Shown here in pieces: positions 11,451-21,270 of a stretch of 64,000 nt of DNA. How positions within the stretch are numbered: the stretch's first letter is position 1; every line of letters starts with the position of its first letter. The stretch spans positions 16,592,001-16,656,000 of the forward strand of contig NC_086192.1 of assembly GCF_023053635.1 (NCBI RefSeq), read 5' to 3'. The translations under genes were made by a program, and so were the position numbers. Under the pieces are notes generated by a model. The model was not told the origin of the DNA and did no database searches. It saw only the letters and a program-made list of their open reading frames with translations. Source of the DNA: Elgaria multicarinata webbii. Taxonomy: Eukaryota; Chordata; Lepidosauria; Squamata; Anguidae.

Positions 11451-12272
11451 AGAAACACGCAAGCAGGTATGGAACCGGAGGGGAATTGGTATATAGGCAC
11501 ACACCGAGAGCTCTAACTGGCCAAAAATCTGCTCCAAATTTCAAACTCCATTTGCGGGATCTTCCTTTCTAATACTTCTGAGCGCTGATCTACGTTACAA
11601 ACCTATGGAGGTTTTCCTGACTCCACTGTCATGGCTTCCAGCAATTAATTTTGGGACTTTGGAGTTGAGAATTCTCCCGCTGTGAACTTCCCATGAGAAC
11701 TACATTTCCCAGGGAAGAGAGAATGGCTCTCCTGCAGCGGAGGATTGGTGAGAGAAGGCCCTTCGTTGGAGCAGCAACATCAGATCTCAAAGTGAGATGT
11801 TTTGCTTGTCTTAGGTCCTGAAAGCTACATCGGGGCTGTGTGTGTGGGTGTGTGTGGGGGTGTGTGCAAAAGGAATGCAGCCACCCACCCCATCTTTCAG
11901 GGCCCAACATTTGGGCTTTTTAAATTGCTGGGGAAACGTACTAGGCTGAAATCCAGACTGAATGTAAACTCTCTGGACCTGCTGAGTGGACGTTTCTTCA
12001 CAGGTACAAATATCTGGGTCAGAAAGCAGCCATTTCCAAAGCCACTTGGAAGCGTGAGAAGAGGATGGTCTCCAGCCAGGGGAAGGGGTCAGGCTGCCCT
12101 CAGGCTGCTTGCCTGAGGGAGGGCCCCCCAAGAGACACTAGCCCTGGTGCCATAGCCAGAATTGGGGGGGGGAGGGGAGGGGAGAGAGGGAGTCCAGGGA
12201 ACCAGCCAAGGTGCATGCCGCTGAGGTTCAGGTGTAGCCGTTTCCTGCGTGGAGTCAAGGAGAGGCAGCGGA

Positions 12273-13919
12273 TCAGTGTCTTGGTCTCTTGTTGATGAGT
12301 TCGATTAAGTTGATGACCCAACTGTCGTTAGGGTCAGCGCAGGCGGAACGACCCTTCTTAAACAAAAACCTGTCAGGAGAAGAAACAGATAGGGATTTAT
12401 TTATGTATTTGTTTGTTTGTTCAAACATTTGCATCTTGCCCTATATCCCTGGGATCTCAGGGTGGCGTACAGATAAAATCAAACAGCACAAACCAATCAG
12501 TAATGTACACAGGGAGAAACGTATTTTGAATTCCCGTTCCCATGGTGTCGTTCCTCGCATAGGCGGAGAGGCAGAGGGATGGCTCACGCACACCCCCTAT
12601 TCGCTGTGGGGGGCTGCAGCCAAACATGCCTCCGGCCTGAGCATTTTCCCTGGGCTGCTCTGCCTCAAAGCCTGACTGAAAGAAGAACTCCACAGGACGA
12701 TGCGGAAAGCCACGAGGCGGAAGGATTGGGCCATGTGCAAAGTGCCTGAGCAGAGGAGGCCAAGGCAAGGGGAAAGGGCTTGTCTGGGAGCGACGTCTGG
12801 TCAGATATGGAAGAGGCGCACAGCCACACCCCAGCCCACCCGCCTTCCTGTCCCATGGGAGCCGTGGGGATGGGCGGGGGCTTTGGACCACTCTGCATTT
12901 CCTCAGTCCCAACACTTACACTACAGCGGGCTGCTGGCAACTTCCGTCAGTAAGGAAAAAACTCTTGACAACACGCGCTGGGATCCGTTTTCTGGTATAC
13001 TCAGTGCAGCAGGGGGGCGCGTCGACAGAATCTGTAAGGAAAGCAACGTTTGGGCAGGCGTCAGTTTTTAGCTTGGGCATCGACTGGAACGTCAGCTCCC
13101 CCTTTCCCAGGGACCTGGGGGCCATTTCTCCCTCCGTGGGGGCCTTCATCCTCAAAAGCGTGCATGCGCAACGCCCCGCCCGGAGTCAGTGGCACCCGGC
13201 AGAGCCGGCAAGGGGTGGATCTGGCCCAAGGAGGCCAATTCCAAAGGATGTTCCCTTACTGAAGCCCCCACTGAAATCGACTGGGGCTGCACTAGGGCGC
13301 AAGAGAGAGCCACGGTCTCCATCAGATGGAGGTGGCACTCAGTTGCCGTGGCTCGGAGCCATTATCCAGCCCCTCATCCTTCACGGATCATCTAATTGAA
13401 GGCAGCGGCCACCACCAGGTCTTGTGGCAGTCAGTTCCACGTGTTTTGAGCAGTGCCCCCTGCCCCCTCAGGGCACCTGCCTCAGTTTAGAATGTCCTTC
13501 TTCCATAGGAGGTCCAATGCCAGGCCCTGAAGGCCAGCAAAAGGGTTTCCTAGCTCCTGTTTGGCTCCCTGTTTTCAAGAGAAACTTCTCCAACTGGTGC
13601 CTTCTAAGGGTGTTGGACAACATGGCTGCCTGGGGTGGGCTGGGAGTCCAACATGCTCGGATGACAACAGATTGTGGAGAGCAGGTCTAGAGATGATGGT
13701 CTCCTTGTACCAACGTCCGCTGCTCTCCATACTAAAAAGGGGTGGGGTGCCTCTCCCATGAAAGGAGGTCATCCACGGCCATCTCTCTGTTTATAAAGGA
13801 TTCCTGTCCCTAACTGGTAGAAGAGAAGAGAAGGGAAGAGACTCACATGCACTAGAGACAGCCAGGGAGAACGAGGCCACGACCAGCAGAACGGCCAGGG
13901 CAGCCACGGAGACCTTCAT
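12273..13919 (-). CDS. CC chemokine A (93 aa, three exons)
   Basis: Exons are 13,847-13,919 (signal peptide, phase 1), 12,920-13,031 (112 nt, phase 2) and 12,273-12,369 with the TGA stop. All donors are GTGAGT or GTAAGT and all acceptors end in CAG. The leader MKVSVAALAVLL closely resembles those of human CCL5, CCL3 and CCL4. Cleavage after SSA leaves a mature protein of about 69 residues starting Tyr-Ser-Val-Asp-Ala-Pro-Pro. It has the adjacent Cys-Cys pair, the third Cys in GSCQQPAVV, the fourth in SACADP, the conserved Trp of DSWV, and a basic KRPRH tail. This is the full CC-chemokine fold. The expected role is a secreted ligand for a CC-type G-protein-coupled receptor on leukocytes. A canonical TATA box lies upstream and AU-rich motifs lie in the 3'UTR. 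It is the inverted partner of gene B, with most differences in exon 2. I cannot assign one-to-one orthology to a human CCL. Confidence 0.93.
12396..12478 (-). mobile_element. LINE-tail-like sequence in intron 2 of chemokine A
   Basis: Plus-strand reading 'tatttatgtatttgtttg' and 'ccctgggatctcagggtggc' matches the shared LINE tail type. The inner end is one boundary of the block that is inverted in gene B. Confidence 0.4.
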
Positions 13920-14010
13920 GTTGGGTGGAGTTGGGTGGACGGCTGGTGGTGGACTGATCCAGGAGGGTTCCTCTGCAGCTGCTTTGGTGCTCAGTACCTG
14001 CGCCGTTCTC

Positions 14011-14019
14011 CTTTTTATA
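14011..14019 (-). promoter_or_regulatory. TATA box of chemokine A
   Basis: TATAAAAAG on the minus strand, about 100 bases upstream of the ATG. The matching site in gene B is TACAAAAAG. Confidence 0.8.
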
Positions 14020-14658
14020 CAAGACTCGCTACTGTGGTCATCATGGAAAAACCGGTGTGTGGTGTGATTGTGATTGTGTGTGTGTGTGTAAGGGGAAACA
14101 CCAGAATGACTGTCTAGCTCCAGAAAAGCAGAGTTGATGTCATGGGGTTGCGCTACTAATAGAAAAGGGAAGTTACATGAGGAGACCTCAGGAAATCCTT
14201 GGACGCAACGCGAAGGCCGAGCGTTCCAAGTGAAGGGCCTCTTCCATGTCTCCTCGGTCAGTCATGGCAAGAGAGCATCACCCCAAGAGAGGCAGGCAGG
14301 ATGTGAGATCACCACGAGATGCATCTTCTTACGGCTTTCCCAGAAGAGCAGGAGATCCCTCGGATGGGCCCACGGGGCTGCCACAAACTGCCACGGGACT
14401 TCCACCGCTCGGTGGTGTCAGAAGGAGCAGATGGCCCTGGTTTTGCTGACTCAGTCCAGCGTTTTGGCCAAACGCATTGGCCCGGCCTGGTGCTGAGCCC
14501 TGGTTGACATCTGTCCGGGGGGGATGAGGACCCTCCTTTGCCCGCTGCTGGGGGCGCGAGAGCAGTGGGAAGGGGGCAACTGGCTCCATGCCTTGCTGGG
14601 GGTGTGTGGTTGACCGGAAGCACCGGGTCGGCCACTGCTGGAGGCCTGATGCTGGATT

Positions 14659-14774
14659 CAGTGGAGGCTGGTGGCTCCGATGTCCCCAGGGCCGTGCATC
14701 CGCTTTGGGTTTCCGTTAAAACTAGTCAGAACTCTGAAGGAGCTCTCCAGGGTGACATCAGAGCCACCAGTTCC
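14659..14774. mobile_element. Hairpin MITE (CAGTGGAGGCTGGTGGCTC family)
   Basis: Starts CAGTGGAGGCTGGTGGCTC and ends GAGCCACCAGT, giving imperfect terminal inverted repeats. The ends begin with CAG, as in hAT elements. Related copies lie at 16,566 and 40,176. Confidence 0.6.
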
Positions 14775-14859
14775 TAGTTTCCTGTGTGCGGGGGACGCGG
14801 GCGTTTATGAAATGCATAGGGGGGTTTCAGTCATGCCGCCCCAGTGCAGTGCTGCCTTC

Positions 14860-15354
14860 CCCAACCTTTGTTGAACTTCACCACCCAGCATCCCCTACCC
14901 AGCCCAGATTGGGGAAGGCTGGTCTAACACAAAGCGTCCCGGAAAAACCTGCCTCCTCCCCTGCCTCCTTCGTGGGAAGGGCCTTCCTCAGTCCTTCTTC
15001 CTCCAGGTCGCCCTCCAACCCCCACATGGCCCCCCAGGAGGAGCCGGGGGGGGGGCTTTCCGCCCAGCCTCACAGACCAAGAGCCCCGGGGGTCCGGTGC
15101 TGGGGTTTCACTGGGTTTTGATTTCCATTTCCATTGCATGTCTGCCTGGGGCCAAAAGCAGCATATAAATAAACCTTAGTGAAGTGATTCTCACCAATGG
15201 CCTGTTGAACGGATTCACGTTTCCAGCGTTAATAAACGGCAGTCCATTCAAAAGATGAGCAGCTGGTGGCCCAAACAAGGGCAGAATGAGGCCAGATGTC
15301 CCTGGGGCCAACGGGATAGACACCCCACCAGGGTCCAAAGCCGGGACCGGCTGA
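14860..15354. other. Spacer of the inverted duplication, no gene recognised
   Basis: Unique-looking GC-rich DNA with a G/C-rich run near 15,035-15,060. A weak SBS-like repeat fragment lies at 14,860-14,925. Confidence 0.4.
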
Positions 15355-15875
15355 TGCAGTCACATTACTCCAGGACTTTGCAGCCTGTACTGACTGCTGA
15401 TCCGTTTCCAGGCCCAGTTCAAAGGGCCGTGTTTCAGCTTTAAAGCCCTACGTGGCCTGGGACCAGGTTACTTGAAGAGCGTCTGCTCCCATGTCTCTAC
15501 CTGGGCCCTCAGGTGAGCATTTGAGGTCCTCCTCACCCCGCCCAGGGAGATGAGGCAGGTGGCTACAAGAGAGAGGGCCTTTTCAGCACTGGCACCTTGG
15601 GTGAGGAACACCCTCCATTATGGTCTTTCCGGCACCACCTGAAGACCGTGTTATCCTCCCGGGCATATTAAGAACTGGTTTAATGCCTTTCGGTTTCATC
15701 ACTCCCATATTTTGCTGCCGGGTTAGTTTTGGTTGCTGGGGCGGGCAGCAGCGCTGTTACTCTGTGAGGCCCATTTTATCTTGGTTTTATTGTGTGCTGT
15801 TTTTACCAGTGTTTGTCGTTTTGTATTTTACGCTTTTAATTCACTCTGGTTCTTGGGCTCTCATAGTGTAAGAAG
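15355..15875 (+). mobile_element. L2-like LINE 3' end
   Basis: Contains 'aaagccctacgtggcctggg', 'gagagggccttttcagcact' and a T-rich 3' region of 'tgtgctgtttttaccag' type. The coding part corresponds to the C-terminus of a LINE ORF2. Confidence 0.65.
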
Positions 15876-15904
15876 TAAACAAGCAAACGACCCAGGACCC
15901 AGGG

Positions 15905-16130
15905 CCTGAGAGCTTTTCTACACGAGGCTGTTAATCCTCGTGTAGAACTGAGATCCAAGCACGACACTAAGAGAGTTTTCTTTCCTGCTTTTCTGCTACA
16001 TGACCTCTAGGTGGCACTGTGGTATAGCGGCATAGTGCAACTACACAAGGGGAAATTGCAACTCCTTTCACTTTCACAATTAAATGCTCTAAAAGAACTC
16101 ACTGAAAGTGCACAGAAGCCAAACTGAAGG
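15905..16130. mobile_element. Probable MITE remnant
   Basis: Opens with an inverted pair: 'cttttctacacgagg' is repeated in reverse as 'cctcgtgtagaa' 20 bases later. It then continues as non-coding DNA in which I see no family signature. Family assignment is weak. Confidence 0.3.
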
Positions 16131-16164
16131 GTCATGACGTCTTCTAAAGAAATCACAAGATGTA

Positions 16165-16490
16165 GCGATATGGATGGCTTTAAAAGGGGGTTAGACAAGT
16201 CCCTGGAGGAGAAGGCTATCAATGGCTACTAGCCCTGATGGTTATGTGCTACCTCTAGTAATCAGAGGCAGTGTGCCTGCATACACCATTTATTTTTATT
16301 ATTATTACTATATTTTCCACCGCCTGAACCACACGAGGGAGGATTTTCTGGAGGGTGGGGGCTGCTACAGAGAAGGCCCTCCATCAAGGTTCTTCATGAG
16401 GCATTCGGTCCGTCTTGGAATGACCATGTTTGCTGGGGAACATGGGCGGGAGGGTGCTCTCGCACTCATAACCTGCTTGTGGGTTTCCCT
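16165..16490 (+). mobile_element. CR1-like LINE 3' end (second subfamily), interrupted
   Basis: 'atggctttaaaagggggtta' to 'atcagaggcagtg' at 16,165-16,280. The same element resumes at about 16,431 with 'gctggggaacatgggcggga'. The roughly 140 bases between hold a T/A-rich LINE-tail-like insert. Confidence 0.6.
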
Positions 16491-16565
16491 GTGTCACCTC
16501 CATGAAGATGTTCACCAACTGAAGTGACCGAGCAAGAGCAAGTGGCGGTCAAGTTTGGGTCGATG

Positions 16566-16665
16566 CCAGTGAAGGCTGGTGGCTCCAATTTCAGTGGGGC
16601 TGTGAATCCACTTTGGGTTTCAGTCAGACCCAGCCAGGACACTGAAGGTGCTCTCCACGTTGCTT
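16566..16665. mobile_element. Hairpin MITE copy, 3' end degraded
   Basis: Shares 'ggctggtggctccaatttca' and 'atccactttgggtttcagtc' with the copy at 14,659. Confidence 0.5.
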
Positions 16666-17262
16666 GAACCCTATCTCCAAAATAGGTCCAGCACTTTGGA
16701 TGCTCCTTTAGAGTTCTGACACATTCTGATTCACAACCCCACCGAGAACGGAGCCTCCCCTGGTTGATGCAAGAAGACTTTTCCATTTGCTCAAAGGCCG
16801 CGGCCGCCCACAGCGGGCTTCCTCATTTCCTCTTCCTCCTCCTCTGTCCCTGCGTGGGCTGTTGTGTGGCTCAGCCCAGAGCAGATCAAATGCACCGCCG
16901 TGGCAAAGGAGTTTTGCTTGACCCGGCTTTGGCCCCTTGCACTGCAGGGGCAGGAAATGCTCCTCGAAAGCTGGCACACGAAGGAGACCGAATCAAACTG
17001 GGTGGGTGGGTCTTGCCTGGGTCTTGAGTTCTGGACTGGTGGGCTTGGATCCCAAGGCCTGTTTGCTGAGATGAGTTAGGAGGGGGGGTGTCTCCTGAAC
17101 AATGTGGGGAGGGGCCATTCCCCCACCCCACCCCCACATTGCACAGGAGGGGCCCAGGCACTCCAGAGAGGGAGTTCTTTCCCTCCTGGGAGCATCCCTC
17201 CTGAGCAGCACAGTCCTACACGCACCTACGTGGAAGAAGCCCCATTGAGATAAAAGGCAGCC

Positions 17263-17330
17263 TTCCCCAACCCTGTGCCCTCCAGATGTGTTAGCCTACA
17301 ACTCCCATCATGCCACAGCCAGATGTGCTG
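17263..17330 (-). repeat. Dispersed repeat with ACTCCCATCATGC core
   Basis: 'ccttccccaaccctgtgccc' then 'ctacaactcccatcatgcca'. The core resembles the ZNF143/SBS motif (ACTACAATTCCCAGCATGC). Similar units occur at least eight times in the window. Confidence 0.55.
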
Positions 17331-17339
17331 GCTACCCAT

Positions 17340-19925
17340 GTGCCTTTGGACATGGCTCTACCGTACAAGACTGACCCTTCACAATCAGATGGGCCATCTC
17401 AAATCTCATCAACACGTGTCTCTAAGGAATCACTGCTTCCGTTTCGTAATTCGTGTTAACTGTACTCTGAATTTGTGCAAGAAAACTAATTTTAATTTTT
17501 TTTTAAAAAAAAGAAGATGGCAGAATGATATGGGAGAACGCTGGGTGGAATTTATACTAGTCCATCTTTCCCCTTTTATGGGGCAGCCTTTTCTTTGAAA
17601 CAGGGAGGAAAAGTCCTGTAGACATGAGAAGAGCAACTGAGATGAAGCTCTCACTTGAACCAACAAGTGCGTCTTAAAATGCATGAAACAAGCTTTCAGG
17701 TCACACAGCATCCTTCTTCAGTCAGACTGGAGGTTCACCAACAATCAGATGCATGTTGCCCGGAGATCAGGAGCGTGTAGACGCAGGACTTCAACTGCCA
17801 AAGAATGGCTCCCTGCTTCTTTTGGACTCTCCAACTTCAGACAACGAGAACGGTTGCACCCTACTGTTTAAACACCGGTTGCTCCAAGTGAATCCTATCG
17901 TTCTCCATACCAAAACAGTGACAAGTCCTTCATATTGATTAACCTGAAGGTGAGCTCCCCTCCCCCACCCCACTTAGAGAAATCTTGGGCGATTAATTGT
18001 GTGAGCTTCAGCCAATTAATCAGTCCGATAACCCACATACTTGTGAAAATCGGAAGAAAACATCCTTGCCCTGTTTTAGAGGAGGCACAGGTGTATTGTA
18101 ACAGGCAGGGACATTTCCCGCCAGAGGTGAAGGTCAAGAGGCTGCCCGGCCCCCATTCCTTGTCCAGAAGTCATCGACCCCGTCCCGTCCCGTCCCTCTG
18201 CCCAGCCAGGCCGTTGCCTCTTACTTCAACAGGTCAGCATCCAGCGCTGCGCCTGAGGGCAGCCGGCTAGCTTAGGGGGGCTACAGGACATGCCCTGTCT
18301 TCTGCTGGGGGAGAACAGCTGGGGGGCTCAGGGGAAAGGGCTGGGGGCTGCTGCTGTGCCCCCTACCTCAGCACCCATCCTCCTCCCTCTGTTTAACTGC
18401 TGTCACCCTGGGCACAGGTGGGAGAGAAAGATGCTGAGGAGTTTTTCATTTGCTGCCTCTGCCCCAAAATATCAATTGATCCGTCGAATTGAGCGATGGA
18501 ACATCGCAGCCTTAATCGAAATGTGACAGTTGACGGTGTCACCCATGGAACTATTGCCATGCGGCATTCCTGGGGATTGATGACTCCCTTCGTATGAAAT
18601 GTTTGACATTCTGCACGGCCCGGTCAAAAGTTTGACATCACTTCTCTCCTCCTTTCTAGGGGAAAGAGCACTTTCAAGTTTGCAGGAAGTGCAAGTCTTG
18701 TTCCAAGGAAGTGGACTCAGAAGACATCCCAGCATTTAGACCCAGACTTGCGTTTCTTCCAACTTTGGAGGAAGTTTCAAAACTGCCGATTCATGCAGCC
18801 AAAGATCCTTGCAAAACACAACTTTGGTGGAAGCATCATTATATATTTTTCTCTCTGCATCTGGTTTGGCTCCGAAACAGTCAACTGGGGGGGAAAGAGA
18901 GAAAAGAAAGAAGAAGAATTCATTTCAATGTTGGCCGTATTCATGAGGCCTCTATCATGCAATCACTGGGTTGGATCCAGATTTAGCCATACGTGGAGCA
19001 AGTTGAGGGGTAGAAACTGCCCCTCCAGATGTTCATCCCCCCCCTGCCCCGAACACCTGACCAGAAAAGTCACCTCTGATGTTAGATGAAACATGGGGAG
19101 AAGCTGAGGTAGTGTTTCCCTTCCAGCCCAGCGCCCGTGAGCCTAGCTGCCTGGGCCATTTCCTAGCTCTGAACAGCGTGGGATACCTGAGAGACCACCA
19201 GCTCCAGGTTAGGCCTGTCTGAAGGCTGTGGTCCTTTTCAGGCTCCCTCCTCAGGGAACCCCGTCTTGCAGGGGCTTCTCAGGCAAGGACTACGAGGAGA
19301 ACTGCGTCTCCTCTGCAGTTATGGGAGATGCACGGCCAAGGTTACCGTTTTGGTGCGTGCTGAAGACTTCTGTCTTGCGATCGGCATCTCATAATGGCAG
19401 CCACCGTAGATTGAAGGAGAGGTGTGCACTGACCGGAAGGTTAGACTCCCACCGGGCACTCTGGAAAATGGGCCAATCCTGCTCCGATTGATTTAGGAGC
19501 TGTCCACTTAAATTCAGGTAGCAAATCTGAGTTGAGATTTGGAAATCTTGGGCTTTGTGCCTCTCCTTGTCTATCAGCACATCTGGAGGTCATCAGTCTG
19601 GAGAAGGCTGGCCTGCGTCACGGTGGGCATGAGCACTATTGTCCCCAAAGCGTTTGCAGATGTGTCTCGGTGGATGTTTGGGGCCTGAGAATGCAAAGCC
19701 GCCCTGTCCTGCTTGAACAAGCTCCAACGGACGTTTGGCTTCTTCGCCCCCCAGCTCTGCCGCTGAGGATGCCCAAAACTTGTGCTCCATCATCGACATT
19801 CTGAGTTTCCCCACATGCGTTTGGCTGTCTCCCAGGTGACTTGGAGGCTCAGAGCTCACGAGGAAACCACGTCGTGCTCCTGTTGGTTTGGCGAGCTCGT
19901 TCATTCCTGGGGATTCAAGACGTAG
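17340..19925. other. Spacer of the inverted duplication, no gene recognised
   Basis: About 2.6 kb of mostly unique sequence between the two divergent chemokine genes. No exon, TATA box or repeat family was recognised. It is a plausible place for shared regulatory DNA, but the sequence shows nothing specific. Confidence 0.45.
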
Positions 19926-19929
19926 GGAA

Positions 19930-20165
19930 GGTCATCAACGTCGGTGGCTTTAGAAGGAGATGAGACAAACCCACGGAGGAAAATTAAAGCCCCCTGTGGC
20001 TACTCATCACGATGGTTAGGAGCCACCTCCGGTGCCAAAGGCAGGGTGCCAGTTGCTGGGAACACGAGCAGGAAGCCGCTTTTGGGCTTCCGGCTGGAGC
20101 ATCTGGTTAGCCGCCACGGGAGACAAGTGGTTGGACTAGAGGCCCTTTGGCCCTGATGCAGCTCC
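19930..20165 (+). mobile_element. CR1-like LINE 3' end (second subfamily), diverged
   Basis: 'ggtggctttagaaggagatg', 'gtgccagttgctgggaacac' and a 'tggttggactagaggccctt' end. Confidence 0.55.
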
Positions 20166-20504
20166 GTGGATCTCCAGAGGCTCTTCGGGCACTTAAAAGG
20201 CAATGACGTCCGTTGACGTCCCTCTTGTTCGTATCTGGGGCAAAGGATTTTCAACATGATTACATGGTTTCTTCACTCTAATTGGCTTCTCATAAACCAT
20301 GAAACAGAACAGTCACCCTCCATTATACCCCGCGGGCAGCAGGGCACGGAGCCAGGTGCCCCCCACTGCTCTCGCGCCTCCAGCAATGGGTAGAGGAGGT
20401 CTCTCATCCCCCTGGACAGATGGCAACCAGGGCTCAGAACCAGGCCGGGCCAACAAGTTTGGCCAAAGCGCTGGACTGAGTCGGCGAATCACTGCACTCA
20501 ACAT

Positions 20505-20815
20505 CTAAGGTCCCCCTCCAAGTGCCCACTCCGAGGGAAACTCGGAGGATGGCAACCAGGGAGAGGGTCTTCTCGGTGGTGGCCCCTCAATTATGGAATG
20601 ATCTCCCCGATGAGGCTTGCCTGGCACCAACATTGTTATCTTTTCGACGCCAGGTCAAGACTTTTCTCTTCTCCCAGGCATTTAACAGCATTTAACAACG
20701 CTAAGTTTTATAATATTTATGTTTTAATTGCATATGTTTTAAACTTGTAAACCACCTTGAGTGCCAGTATTGGGGAAAAGGTGGGATTTAAATATAATAA
20801 TAATCTTAATAACAA
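20505..20815 (+). mobile_element. L2-like LINE 3' end
   Basis: 'agggtcttctcggtggtggc' to 'ttatggaatgatctccccga' encodes the common LINE ORF2 C-terminal motif (RVFSVVAPQLWNDLPDEA-like). 'gtaaaccaccttgagtgcca' and an AATAATAAT tail follow. Confidence 0.75.
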
Positions 20816-20935
20816 TTAATAATAATAATGCCATAAAGAGATAGATCTTGTGATGAGTTTATGCCTCTCTTGGCCTGTTGCCCTCATCCACATGGAAACA
20901 GCTGCTTCGTGTGAAAAGCCTTTGGTTTCAAAGGA

Positions 20936-21004
20936 TGAATTGAGCAGGGGGTTGGACTCGATGGCCTTAGAGGCCCCTTCCAACTCTACTATTCTAGGAT
21001 TCCA
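20936..21004 (+). mobile_element. CR1 LINE 3' end, very short
   Basis: 'gagcagggggttggactcga' through 'ccaactctactattctagg'. Confidence 0.8.
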
Positions 21005-21168
21005 TGAATTCCTGCGATCTCTTAACTTCCCTTTTCAATTAGCTGGAGAATTAGTAGCTTCATGATGACATCAGCTCTTCTTCTCATGAGCCAGGCAGTC
21101 ATTCTGATGTTTCTCTTCCATGGAAATGCAATGTTTTTTGCATGATGACTGTAGTAGCCAGAGTCCTG

Positions 21169-21177
21169 TACAAAAAG
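21169..21177 (+). promoter_or_regulatory. Altered TATA box of chemokine B
   Basis: TACAAAAAG stands exactly where gene A has TATAAAAAG, about 100 bases before the ATG, inside otherwise similar sequence. Confidence 0.6.
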
Positions 21178-21270
21178 GAGAGCAGCACAGTGCTGAGCAC
21201 CAAAGCAGCTGCAGAGGAACCCTCCTGGATCAGTCCACCACCAGCCGTCCACCCAACTCCACCCAACAAC

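Larger units (their letters stand above)
11180..14640. repeat. Left arm of a large inverted duplication (chemokine A arm)
   Basis: This segment is the reverse complement of about 20,300-24,370. Identity is very high across the 3'UTR, exon 3 and 5'UTR (about 97-100% in the pieces aligned by eye). It drops in exon 2 and the 5' part of intron 1, and is clearly lower in the innermost part (about 14,180-14,640 against 20,300-21,020). The right arm is longer because of LINE and CR1 insertions. Each arm carries one complete chemokine gene. Confidence 0.9.
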
